In this document: one piece after another, positions 7,839 to 14,959 of the stretch
Position numbering within the stretch: the stretch's first letter is position 1
Layout of the letters: each line of letters begins with the position of its first letter
From: Chloroflexota bacterium
GTDB taxonomy: Bacteria > Chloroflexota > Chloroflexia > Thermomicrobiales > JADLAZ01
Reading direction: 5' to 3'
NCBI GenBank assembly: GCA_020849725.1
Contig: JADLAZ010000254.1
Coordinates: 1 to 19,350, forward strand
DNA: 19,350 nucleotides
Position numbers and translations under genes: made by a program
Notes under the pieces: model-generated
What the model was told of the DNA's origin: nothing
Seen by the model: the letters and a program-made list of their open reading frames with translations, nothing else
Database searches by the model: none

Positions 7839-8428
7839 ACCGGCGTCCCGTCGACCACCCACTCGCTCTGATCGGGCCGGTAGCGGACGTTGAACTCGTT
7901 GGCGAGCAGGCCGTAGACGCGCTCGTCGTGCCAGGCGCCGTCGTAAAAGTTGTGCTCGCGATACGTGCCCTCGTGGATGAAACCGATCCTCTCATAGGCG
8001 CGCATGGCGCGAGGATTATTCGCCTGGACCGTCAGCCAGACACGATGAAAGCCACGGTGATTGAACAGCCAGTTGAGCAGCACGATGATCGCCTCGGGAC
8101 CGTAGCCGCGGTTCTGGGCGTCCACCTCGCCGATAAAGATGCCGAGCGCGGCGCGGCGGTCGCGCGGCCCGCCGTCGCCAGCCGTACCCTCGTAGTCGAG
8201 CCGGCCGATCGGGCGGCCGGTCTCGTCGCAAATGCAGAAGGAGCCGTCCTGGTCGAAGCGGGTGAAGCGCCCGCCCGGTGCGAGGTCATCCTCGAACCGA
8301 TTCTCGGGGACGATCGGCTGCCGCGAACCCCAGAAGCGCATGACCGCGCCGTCGTTGTGCCAGCGCCGCAGCGCCGGCAGGTCGTCGCGTTGCCAAGGTC
8401 GCAGGGTGACGCGCTTGCCCTGGATCAT
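7835..8428 (-). CDS. GNAT family N-acetyltransferase (RimJ/RimL-like)
   Basis: A 197-residue cytoplasmic acetyl-CoA-dependent acetyltransferase. It starts MIQGKRVTLRPWQRDDLPAL, typical of the RimJ/RimL/SpeG branch. The acetyl-CoA loop is QNRGYGPEA, followed by the NNPRAMRAYERIGF segment that ends the GNAT fold. The substrate is unknown. Family members acetylate protein N-termini, polyamines, antibiotics or small metabolites. AGGAG lies 9 bases before the ATG. The stop overlaps the tgt start by 4 bases, and the queuosine-salvage gene lies 37 bases upstream, so it is cotranscribed with tRNA-modification genes. Whether it acts in that pathway is open. Confidence 0.9.
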   Translation of the reverse strand: MIQGKRVTLRPWQRDDLPALRRWHNDGAVMRFWGSRQPIVPENRFEDDLAPGGRFTRFDQDGSFCICDETGRPIGRLDYEGTAGDGGPRDRRAALGIFIGEVDAQNRGYGPEAIIVLLNWLFNHRGFHRVWLTVQANNPRAMRAYERIGFIHEGTYREHNFYDGAWHDERVYGLLANEFNVRYRPDQSEWVVDGTPV

Positions 8429-8441
8429 CGTTGTGCTCCTG

Positions 8442-8459
8442 GGTGGACGGGGTGGACGG
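8442..8459. repeat. 9-base tandem duplication in the qng1-acetyltransferase spacer
   Basis: GGTGGACGG occurs twice in direct succession (8442-8450 and 8451-8459). This fills half of the 37-base gap between two genes of the operon. It is probably a simple slippage duplication. No function is evident. Confidence 0.6.
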
Positions 8460-8465
8460 GAGCCA

Positions 8466-9437
8466 TCAGTAGAAGATGGTGCGGGTGCGGTGGTAGGGCC
8501 GCTCGTCGTGAATGTGCTGGCCGGCCTCCCACAGCACCCAGTCGACCTCGAAGGCGCGCAGCGGTCGGCCGTGGCGGGCGAGCGCCTGCCGCAGATTCTC
8601 CACGCCCCAGATGGTGGCGGCGCGGATCTCGACCTCGGCCGGGCTACCGGCCGGCAGCTCGACGCGGGTATCGACCAGACGCGCCAGGTCGGCGTCGTAG
8701 ACGAGGATGCCCAGCCGGCGCAACACCTGCGGTACCTTGTAGTCGGCGAAGGCGGTCAGTGCCGCCAGGTCGTGGAACGCGCCCAGCCCCTGCCCATCGA
8801 GCGCACCCCACAGGTCGGCGACGACGATCTGCGCCCGCTTGTAGAGCCGGACCTCCCGACCGTCGTACGTCGCGACATCGTTGAAGGAGGGGAACTCGCG
8901 CGCCATCAGCCGCGCCAGTGCTGGCGCGCTGCCGCCGGCGGCCCGGATCAGCCGGCCGGCGTCGCCGCCCCAGCGGTCACGCAGCCCGCCGCCCAGCTCG
9001 CGCAGGCTGGCGACGCGCTCTGGCAGCAGTGGGGTTATCCCCTCGCCGGTCAGAATCGCCCCCAGCCGCGCCGCGTCGATCTCGGCCAGCGCCGCCGGGT
9101 CCAGCGCCAGGTCGCCGGCTTGGATGGCCCGTTTCAGGCATGCGGCCAGCGCCCAGTAGCCATCGAGCGTTTCACCCTCGAACTGCACGCGCCAGCGCGG
9201 CTCGCCCCAGAAGCAGAAGTTGAGCGCGTCCAGCACCAGCACCGCCAGCGCCGTCGCCGCGGGCGAGCCGGCCCAGTGGTAGTGGGTGTTCCAGGCTGGT
9301 CGCTGCACCACCTCACGCGCCAGCCGCGCCGCACTGGCTTCGACCGCCGCCGCGTCGATGCGCACCTGGCGCGCGCCGTCGACGACCGGGCGCGTCGTCG
9401 TCAGCACACCGATGCTGTCGGCGGGCTCACGGATCAT
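8466..9437 (-). CDS. qng1: queuosine 5'-phosphate N-glycosylase/hydrolase (DUF2419, Qng1-like)
   Basis: A 323-residue protein of the DUF2419 queuosine-salvage family. Members, including human QNG1 (C9orf64), hydrolyse queuosine 5'-monophosphate to free queuine. Family blocks seen in order are FCFWGEPRW (75-83), SFNDVATYDG (184-193), RLYKRAQI (197-204), LTAFADYKVPQVLRRLGIL (227-245), EVEIRAATIWGVE (268-280), VDWVLW (298-303), and the C-terminal PYHRTRTIFY that ends the protein as in relatives. Conserved polar residues likely to lie in the active site are K200, D232 and K234. The length matches the family and nothing is missing. The start ATG overlaps the rlmB 3' end by 11 bases. With tgt in the same operon, it should supply queuine for re-insertion into tRNA. 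Confidence 0.93.
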   Translation of the reverse strand: MIREPADSIGVLTTTRPVVDGARQVRIDAAAVEASAARLAREVVQRPAWNTHYHWAGSPAATALAVLVLDALNFCFWGEPRWRVQFEGETLDGYWALAACLKRAIQAGDLALDPAALAEIDAARLGAILTGEGITPLLPERVASLRELGGGLRDRWGGDAGRLIRAAGGSAPALARLMAREFPSFNDVATYDGREVRLYKRAQIVVADLWGALDGQGLGAFHDLAALTAFADYKVPQVLRRLGILVYDADLARLVDTRVELPAGSPAEVEIRAATIWGVENLRQALARHGRPLRAFEVDWVLWEAGQHIHDERPYHRTRTIFY

Positions 9438-10239
9438 GGTGCGCCTCTGCTGCCGGCGCTGGTTGGGCGTCCGCCCGCTGGCGCACGATCTCGTACAGCG
9501 CGATCGAGCCGGCGACGGCCGCGTTCAGTGACGCCACCCGGCCGGCCATCGGCAGCGCGGCCAGGAAGTCGCACGTCTCGCGCACCAGCCGGCCAATGCC
9601 CTCGCCTTCGGCGCCGACGACCAGCGCCAGCGGCCCGCGCAGGTCGTAACTCCAGAGCGGCTGTGCCTCGGGCACGGCCTCCAGTCCGGCCACCCACGCG
9701 CCAGCCGTCTTTAGCGCGGCCAGCGCTCGCGCCAGGTTCGTCACGCGGCAGACGGCCAGATGCTCGACCGCGCCGGCCGAAGCGTTGACGACGGCTGGCG
9801 TCACGCCGACCTGGCGATGCTCCGGGATCAGCACTGCCGCCACGCCGGCTGCCTCGGCTGAGCGCAGCAGTGTGCCGAAGTTCTGCGGGTCCTGAAGCGA
9901 GTCGAGCGCCAGATAGACCGGCTCCGGGCCAGCGCGGGCGACGACCTCGTCCAGGTCGGCGTAGCGGTATGGCTCGGCCAGCAGCACCGCACCCTGGTGG
10001 TTGACCGGACCGAGCAGCTTGGTTAGCTCGTCGGCGTGGCGCTCCTCGGCCCGCACGCCGCGCCGGCCGGCCCGTTGCAAGATCTCGCCGATGATGCCAG
10101 AGCGCCGGCCGCCCTCGGCCAGCCACAGTCGGCGCGGCGCGCGCGGCCCGAGGAGCGCCTCGCGCACGGCGTTGCGGCCGTAGAGCCACTCGGTCGGTGG
10201 CCGGCCGCCGGCCACCGACGAGGTCACAAGCCTGGGCAT
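9427..10239 (-). CDS. rlmB: 23S rRNA 2'-O-methyltransferase, SpoU/TrmH family (RlmB-like)
   Basis: A 270-residue SPOUT-fold methyltransferase that transfers methyl from S-adenosylmethionine to a ribose 2'-OH. RlmB modifies G2251 of 23S rRNA. The N-terminal substrate-binding domain starts WLYGRNAVREALLG (residues 18-31). The three SpoU motifs are DSLQDPQNFGTLLRSAEAAG (113-132), LALVVGAEGEGI (204-215) and LPMAGRVASLNAAVAGSIALYE (229-250). The exact nucleotide cannot be proved, because TrmH-family paralogues look similar. The ATG at 10239 has an AGGG eight bases upstream. A GTG at 10266 overlapping the cysS stop (GTGA) would add 9 residues and is the alternative. Second gene of the cysS operon. 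Confidence 0.88.
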   Translation of the reverse strand: MPRLVTSSVAGGRPPTEWLYGRNAVREALLGPRAPRRLWLAEGGRRSGIIGEILQRAGRRGVRAEERHADELTKLLGPVNHQGAVLLAEPYRYADLDEVVARAGPEPVYLALDSLQDPQNFGTLLRSAEAAGVAAVLIPEHRQVGVTPAVVNASAGAVEHLAVCRVTNLARALAALKTAGAWVAGLEAVPEAQPLWSYDLRGPLALVVGAEGEGIGRLVRETCDFLAALPMAGRVASLNAAVAGSIALYEIVRQRADAQPAPAAEAHHDP

Positions 10240-10262
10240 CCGCTCATCCCTGCCCGCCGCCG

Positions 10263-11675
10263 TCACTCATGGCTGACGCGGAAGGTCGTGCCAGTAGGGC
10301 TATCCTCCAGCTGCACGCCTTGCTCGGCCAGGCGCTGGCGGATCGTGTCGGCCAGCGCCCACTGCCGGGCGGCGCGCAGCTCGGCACGCACGTCGATCAA
10401 GAGCTGAATAAATGGCGCCGCGTCAGCGGCCGACCGGTCGCCGCCGGCGGCGTCCAGATCGACGCCCAGCACTCCGGCCAGTTCCCGCAGCGTCGCCTGG
10501 CTGGTGCGCACGGCGGCCGCCGAGGCAGCGGCGTCGCGGCCACGGTTGATGGCCCGCATCAGATTATGCAGCGCCGCCAGCGCATCCGGCGTGTTGAAGT
10601 CGTCGTCCATCGCCGTCACGAAGGCGTCGACGGCAGCGCCGCGGGCGCGCTCCAGCTCGGTGTCGGCTTCAGGCGATGGTGTCGGCGGCTCGGTCGCTGG
10701 CCGCAGGCCACCATGCAGCCGGGCTAGCCCGCGCGCGGCCGCCTCGAAGTCGGCGCGGGTGTAGTTGACCGGCTTGCGGTAGTGCGACGTGACGACGAAG
10801 TAGCGAAACGGTACCGCCTCGCCCCGATCCAGCACATTCTGGATGGTGATGAAGTTGCCGAGGCTCTTCGACATCTTCTCGTCGTCGACCAGCAGCAGGC
10901 CGTTGTGCAACCAGTAGCGAGCGAACGGCTGCGCACCATGGAACGCCTCCGACTGGGCGATCTCGTTCTCGTGGTGGGGGAAGATCAGGTCGCGCCCGCC
11001 GCCGTGGATGTCGAGCTGCGCACCGAGGTGATGCCAGCACATGGCCGAGCACTCGATGTGCCAGCCGGGTCGGCCGGGACCCCACGGGCTGGACCAGGCC
11101 GGCTCGCCTGCCTTCGCACCCTTCCAGAGCGCGAAGTCCATCGGGTACTCCTTGCGGTCGTCGACCTCGATGCGCGCCCCGGCCTGCATCTCCTCAATGT
11201 TGCGGTTGGAGAGCTTGCCGTAGTCCGGCTTGCGGTTGACGCGGTAGTAGACATCGCCACCGATGGCGTAGGCGAAGCCTTTGTCGATCAACCCGGCGAT
11301 CATCGCCTGGATCTGGTCCATCTCCTGGGTAGCACGAGGATAGGCCGTCGCCGGCAGAATGCCGAACGCCTCCGTCTGACGCAAATACTCGGCGATGTAG
11401 CGCTCGATGAGATCGGTCCACTCGACGCCTAACTCGGCGGCGCGATTGATGATCTTGTCGTCGACGTCGGTGAAGTTCTCGACGTGCACGACTCGATAGC
11501 CGCGGTACTCCAGGTAGCGGCGGATGACGTCGAAGATGATCGACTTCATCAGGTGGCCGATGTGTGCCGAATCGTAGACCGTGTTGCCACAGACATACAT
11601 GCGGACCACGCCCGGTTCGAGCGTCTCGAATGGCTCCTTGCGTCGAGTCAGCGTGTTGTATAGCTGCAGCGCCAT
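10263..11675 (-). CDS. cysS: cysteinyl-tRNA synthetase
   Basis: A 470-residue class I aminoacyl-tRNA synthetase that charges tRNA-Cys with cysteine using ATP. HIGH is exact at residues 38-41, KMSKS at 267-271 and FTDVDDKII at 68-76. Zinc ligands C29, C209, H234 and E238 (in FPHHENE) are all present. The C-terminal DALR and anticodon-binding part is complete, ending at residue 470 with FRVSHE. ATG 11675 places the first strand ([14 protein letters not shown]) as in relatives, and an AGAGGA lies about 10 bases upstream. It heads a minus-strand operon with rlmB, qng1, a GNAT gene and tgt. No T-box leader was found upstream. Confidence 0.97.
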   Translation of the reverse strand: MALQLYNTLTRRKEPFETLEPGVVRMYVCGNTVYDSAHIGHLMKSIIFDVIRRYLEYRGYRVVHVENFTDVDDKIINRAAELGVEWTDLIERYIAEYLRQTEAFGILPATAYPRATQEMDQIQAMIAGLIDKGFAYAIGGDVYYRVNRKPDYGKLSNRNIEEMQAGARIEVDDRKEYPMDFALWKGAKAGEPAWSSPWGPGRPGWHIECSAMCWHHLGAQLDIHGGGRDLIFPHHENEIAQSEAFHGAQPFARYWLHNGLLLVDDEKMSKSLGNFITIQNVLDRGEAVPFRYFVVTSHYRKPVNYTRADFEAAARGLARLHGGLRPATEPPTPSPEADTELERARGAAVDAFVTAMDDDFNTPDALAALHNLMRAINRGRDAAASAAAVRTSQATLRELAGVLGVDLDAAGGDRSAADAAPFIQLLIDVRAELRAARQWALADTIRQRLAEQGVQLEDSPTGTTFRVSHE

Positions 11676-12012
11676 CGTCCCTCGTTCCTCTGCGCGGCCG
11701 ACGCTTCCGCGCGGCCCTCCGCGTCCTCGTCACCGGCCCGGGTGCGGCACTATCCTACCATCTGGCCGCTGCTTGGCGCAGGCGACGTGAGGCGGGTGAT
11801 TACCGTGGCGGCGGCGAGGACGCACTGATCGTCCCCCTCGCGCAGACACCGCACAGGACTGATCGCCACGGGCCGTAGGTGTGCCATCCAGTGTCGTGGC
11901 GGCGCCGGGGCTGCGGCCTGACGCCGGCGTCGCTGTGCGATTGGCGGCAACGTGACGCTCCCGGCGCGCAAACTGAGACCCAGGGTCAGGCGAAGTCTTG
12001 CGCGGCGGGTCC

Positions 12013-12242
12013 GTGGCCGGCGACTGACGTCGCGCCTTGAGGGCCTGCGGCCACGAAAGCGTCATGTCCCGTCGGGGCATCCATGGGGATGAAGATCGCG
12101 CCATTGGGCAGCACTTATTGCTTAACCCGGCCATTTTCGTAAGAACCCACCGGCGTGGGTTTTCCCGAGCGGGACTCAGTCCGCGGAGGCGGACGTCGTG
12201 GCGCCGCAGCGCCCCTCAGGCGCGACGTCAGTCGCCGGCCAC
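12013..12242. repeat. 230-base imperfect palindromic element with nested hairpins
   Basis: The two ends, 12013-12036 and 12219-12242, are a perfect 24-base inverted repeat that begins GTGGCCGGCGACTGACG. Shorter matches continue inward: TGAGGG, CTGCGG and CCACGA on the left have counterparts on the right, and GTCATGTCCCG at the inner left matches GACTGAGTCCCG on the other strand. They also continue outward: CTTGCG at 11997-12002 pairs with CGCAAG at 12249-12254. Inside are local hairpins: ACCCAC/GTGGGT followed by TTTT (12145-12163), CCCG/CGGG (12164-12173), GTCCGC/GCGGAC (12179-12194), GCGCC/GGCGC (12209-12223) and CATCC/GGATG (12079-12090). No protein is encoded. It could be a MITE-like or REP-like insertion, or a structured RNA. 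Confidence 0.75.
12145..12163 (+). terminator. terminator-like hairpin inside the palindromic element
   Basis: ACCCAC, a CGGC loop and GTGGGT form a perfect 6-base-pair stem, followed directly by a run of T bases (the final T of the stem plus TTT). The shape is that of a short Rho-independent terminator reading on the plus strand. No gene ends here, since both neighbours read away from it. It would therefore end only a transcript started inside the element, or it is simply part of the element's fold. Confidence 0.45.
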
Positions 12243-12286
12243 CTCCCACGCAAGCCTCTGACGCGCACCCAAGTCTAGCATCGTAC

Positions 12287-12316
12287 TTGACGATGCCATG
12301 AGAGAATCTCTATACT
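12287..12316 (+). promoter_or_regulatory. sigma70-type promoter of the ABC importer operon
   Basis: TTGACG (12287-12292), an 18-base spacer and TATACT (12311-12316) match the -35 and -10 consensus at five of six bases each. Transcription would start near 12323 and give a leader of about 155 bases before the binding-protein ATG. The spacer ends in the palindrome AGAGA-A-TCTCT (12301-12311), which reaches the first base of the -10 box and could be an operator. Confidence 0.7.
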
Positions 12317-12429
12317 CTGGCCAACGATAACGAAATTGGCTTCTCGGTCAGCGCGCCGCACGCTCAGCCGGCGGCGCGTTCCCCGGCTACTGGCGCGACC
12401 CTGCTGGCTGGGCGTGGTCTCTCCTGGAT

Positions 12430-12449
12430 GCCGGCGCGTGTGCGCCGGC
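12430..12449 (+). promoter_or_regulatory. strong hairpin in the importer mRNA leader
   Basis: GCCGGCGC, a GTGT loop and GCGCCGGC make a perfect 8-base-pair all-GC stem ending 30 bases before the ATG. It sits upstream of the AAGGGGG ribosome-binding site without covering it. It may protect the mRNA 5' end or form part of a leader control element. No T-run follows, so it is not an ordinary terminator. Confidence 0.5.
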
Positions 12450-12478
12450 TTCGTACCACACCGCAAGGGGGCATCGAC

Positions 12479-13978
12479 ATGGCACACGAGCTGCGCATCT
12501 CGCGACGGCTGGCGCTGACCCTGGGCGTGGCCGGTGGGCTGGGGCTGGCGGCCTGTGGCGCGCCACCGGCGAGTCCGACTGCCGCGCCGAAGGCGGCCGA
12601 ACCGACCAAGCCAGCGGCGGCTGCACCAACGACGGCCCCAGCGGCCGCCCCGACGACCGCCCCGGCCGCCGCTAAGCCGGCCGAGCCGACCAAGCCGGCC
12701 GCCGCGGCCACTGCGGCGCCGGCCATCAAGCCCGCTGGTGGGACCCAGACCGGCCTCAGCCTGGTCGGCTGGAACTACGAGCCACCGCTGGTTCAGCAGA
12801 ACATCGACCGCTTCAAGGAGCAGTTCCCGCAGTACAACGTCACTTATGAACCAGTCGCCGGCGAGTACTTGACGGCGGTGATCCCGAAGTTCCAGGCCAA
12901 GTCGCCGATGGATGTCATCTACGTCCGCGATCAGTACCTCGCCGCCTGGGTCGACGCCGGCTACCTGACGCCGATGGACGACTTCGTCGGCTACAAGGAC
13001 TATCTGAAGGATGTCTATCCACTCTACGTGCAGCAGACGACCTATAAAGGCAAGAACTACGGCACCTGGTACTATGGCGACTTCCAGATCATGGCCTACA
13101 ACAACAAGATGTTGAACGATGCTGGCTATTCGAAGCCACCGGAGACGCTCGACGAGCTGCGCAAGATTAGTGAGGACATCAAGAAGAAGGGTATTGCCGA
13201 GTTCCCATTGCAGATGGCGCTGGAGAAGCAGTCGGACGGCATGTGGGATCTGTGGGTCTACATCAAGGCCAGTGGCGGCCGTCTCCTCGACGATGACGGC
13301 GCGCCGACCTATCCAGACAAGGACAAGGTGCCGGAAGAGATCCTCAAGTGGTGGGTGGCGGCCGCCAACGAGTGGAAGATCGTCAACGCCAAGGCCGACA
13401 TGGAGCCGCTGCCGGCCGGCGCGCTCACGGCCTACCGCTCGGCCAAGGCGGCCTTCCAGATTCACTCGCGCTACGACATGGAGGGCGACAACGCCCCGGA
13501 GCGGTCGAAGGTCGCCATCGCTGGCCAGCTCAACTCGCGGATGGCGCTGCCGCCAGCGCTCAACAGCGGCGGCGCGAAGAACACCATCGGCTGGACGCGC
13601 TTCTATGGCGTGCCGAGCCACGTCAAGGACAAGGAAGGCGCTTGGGCGCTGGCGCAGTACCTTGGCGCCAAAGACAAGTCCGGCCAGTATTACACCGCCA
13701 AGCGCTGGTGGCTGCTGCGCTCGCTCGGCTACGTTTTCCAGCCACTGGAGAAGGATCCCGAGGTCCAGGCCAAGACCAAGACGTTCATTCACGAGCCGGA
13801 CCTGATGAACAAGGCGCAGCAGATCGCCACCGTGCGCGATGGCCTCCAGTTCTCCTGGTGGTCGGAGTGGTATCTGCCCCTGCAGGGCGTCGTCCAGGAG
13901 GCCGTCCTGGGCAAGATGACGGCGCGCGACGCGCTGGTCGCGTCGGCGAACAAGGCGAACGAGCTGCGGAAGAAGTAG
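12479..13978 (+). CDS. extracellular solute-binding lipoprotein of a sugar-type ABC importer
   Basis: A 499-residue protein of the family 1 extracellular solute-binding type. The N-terminus has a twin-arginine-like SRRLALTL, then a lipobox LAAC with the lipidated Cys at residue 26. An Ala/Pro/Thr/Lys-rich linker of about 60 residues follows, containing repeats of APTTAP and AEPTKPAAA. The mature domain begins near GLSLVGWNYEPP and contains the usual blocks FKEQFPQYNVTYEPV, DVIYVRDQYLAAW and YNNKMLNDAGY. It should hold a carbohydrate-like ligand outside the membrane and pass it to the permeases downstream. ATG 12479 with AAGGGGG upstream is chosen over an in-frame ATG at 12428 because it places the signal peptide correctly. 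The ligand cannot be deduced. Confidence 0.92.
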   Translation: MAHELRISRRLALTLGVAGGLGLAACGAPPASPTAAPKAAEPTKPAAAAPTTAPAAAPTTAPAAAKPAEPTKPAAAATAAPAIKPAGGTQTGLSLVGWNYEPPLVQQNIDRFKEQFPQYNVTYEPVAGEYLTAVIPKFQAKSPMDVIYVRDQYLAAWVDAGYLTPMDDFVGYKDYLKDVYPLYVQQTTYKGKNYGTWYYGDFQIMAYNNKMLNDAGYSKPPETLDELRKISEDIKKKGIAEFPLQMALEKQSDGMWDLWVYIKASGGRLLDDDGAPTYPDKDKVPEEILKWWVAAANEWKIVNAKADMEPLPAGALTAYRSAKAAFQIHSRYDMEGDNAPERSKVAIAGQLNSRMALPPALNSGGAKNTIGWTRFYGVPSHVKDKEGAWALAQYLGAKDKSGQYYTAKRWWLLRSLGYVFQPLEKDPEVQAKTKTFIHEPDLMNKAQQIATVRDGLQFSWWSEWYLPLQGVVQEAVLGKMTARDALVASANKANELRKK

Positions 13979-14011
13979 CCACCCCGCGCGCCTCGGGCCT
14001 TTGGAGCTGCC

Positions 14012-14959
14012 ATGGCCACCGCGACACCGACGACCGACGAGATCGCGGCGCGACGAGCGCCGCGACGCCCGCGCCTGCACCTGGGCGAGGCGGCCACTGC
14101 CTACCTGATGAACGGACCGGCGCTGTTCATCATCCTGGCGCTGACGATCTATCCGATCGTCAGCTCCTTCTGGATCAGCTTGCACCGCTACAGCCTGCGC
14201 CAGCAGGATGTTTTCGACTTTGTCGGCGTCGGCAACTATATCGCACTGCTGTCCAAGCCGGAGTTCTGGCAGGCGCTGCGGGTCACGTTCGGCATCACTT
14301 TCGCTGTGACGTTGATCGTGCTGGTGCTGTCGATCGGCATCGCGCTCGTGCTGAACGAGCCGTTCCGCGGGCGTGGCCTCGTGCGCGCGCTGGTGCTGCT
14401 GCCGTGGGCGATGCCCGGCGTGGTCAACGCGCTGATGTGGCGCTGGATCTACAATGGCCGCATCGGTGTGCTGAACGGCGCGCTCTACTCGATGGGCATC
14501 ATTGATGACTACCAGTCGTGGCTTATCGACGAGCGTTTCGTCTACATCTCATTGATCATGGCCGACGTGTGGAACGTGTTTCCGTTCTCGGCGCTGATCA
14601 TGCTGGCCGCGCTCCAGGCGATTCCGGCCGAACTGTACGACGCGGCGCGAGTCGACCGAGCCGCCATCTGGAACCGCTTCCGGCATGTCACGCTACCCTG
14701 GCTCATCCATCCGATCCTGATCGTCCTGATCTTGCAGACGCTGGGCGGGCTGCGGCTCTTCGACCTGATCTATCTGCTGACCGGCGGTGGGCCGGGCAGC
14801 GCGACGACGACCATCGGCTTTCTGGCCTATCAAACGGCGTTCCTGAGCTACGACTTCGGCCTTGGCAATGCCTACTCCTATGTCATCGCCTTCCTGACGC
14901 TGGCGCTGGCGCTCATCTACATGAAGCTCTTGTGGGGGCGAGGAGACATCAAGGTATGA
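14012..14959 (+). CDS. ABC transporter permease, MalF/UgpA type
   Basis: A 315-residue inner-membrane permease of the binding-protein-dependent (CUT1) class with six predicted helices (roughly 36-56, 93-114, 124-145, 178-202, 233-255, 287-307). The cytoplasmic coupling loop that touches the ATPase is IPAELYDAARVDRAAIWNRF, followed by VTLPWL, at residues 204-231. The consensus there is EAAxxDGA, and the conserved Gly is Arg216 here. GGAG lies five bases before the ATG. Its stop overlaps the next permease's start as ATGA, so the two subunits are translationally coupled and probably form a heterodimer. Confidence 0.95.
   Translation: MATATPTTDEIAARRAPRRPRLHLGEAATAYLMNGPALFIILALTIYPIVSSFWISLHRYSLRQQDVFDFVGVGNYIALLSKPEFWQALRVTFGITFAVTLIVLVLSIGIALVLNEPFRGRGLVRALVLLPWAMPGVVNALMWRWIYNGRIGVLNGALYSMGIIDDYQSWLIDERFVYISLIMADVWNVFPFSALIMLAALQAIPAELYDAARVDRAAIWNRFRHVTLPWLIHPILIVLILQTLGGLRLFDLIYLLTGGGPGSATTTIGFLAYQTAFLSYDFGLGNAYSYVIAFLTLALALIYMKLLWGRGDIKV

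Larger units (their letters stand above)
11676..12478. other. long divergent intergenic region with no credible gene
   Basis: About 800 bases lie between the cysS start and the solute-binding-protein start. Short open frames cross it (for example 11730-12134 minus and 12037-12261 plus), but none shows a family motif or a ribosome-binding site. The side next to cysS holds only a weak -10-like TAGGAT on the minus strand near 11752-11757. The middle, 11985-12262, is a large palindromic element. The side next to the transporter holds a strong promoter and a long leader. These are listed separately. Confidence 0.7.

Noticed and set aside
11676..11990. Possible T-box or other leader riboswitch upstream of cysS
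   Set aside because: No T-box sequence, specifier loop or terminator/antiterminator pair could be recognised. Only a weak -10-like TAGGAT was seen.
12037..12261. Short plus-strand open frame inside the palindromic element
   Set aside because: It lies almost wholly within the inverted-repeat element, has no ribosome-binding site, and its sequence follows from the GC-rich hairpins.
12275..14185. Long minus-strand open frame of over 600 codons opposite the solute-binding-protein gene
   Set aside because: It is antisense to a clear lipoprotein gene and crosses its promoter. The composition is Arg/Leu/Gly-biased with no family pattern.
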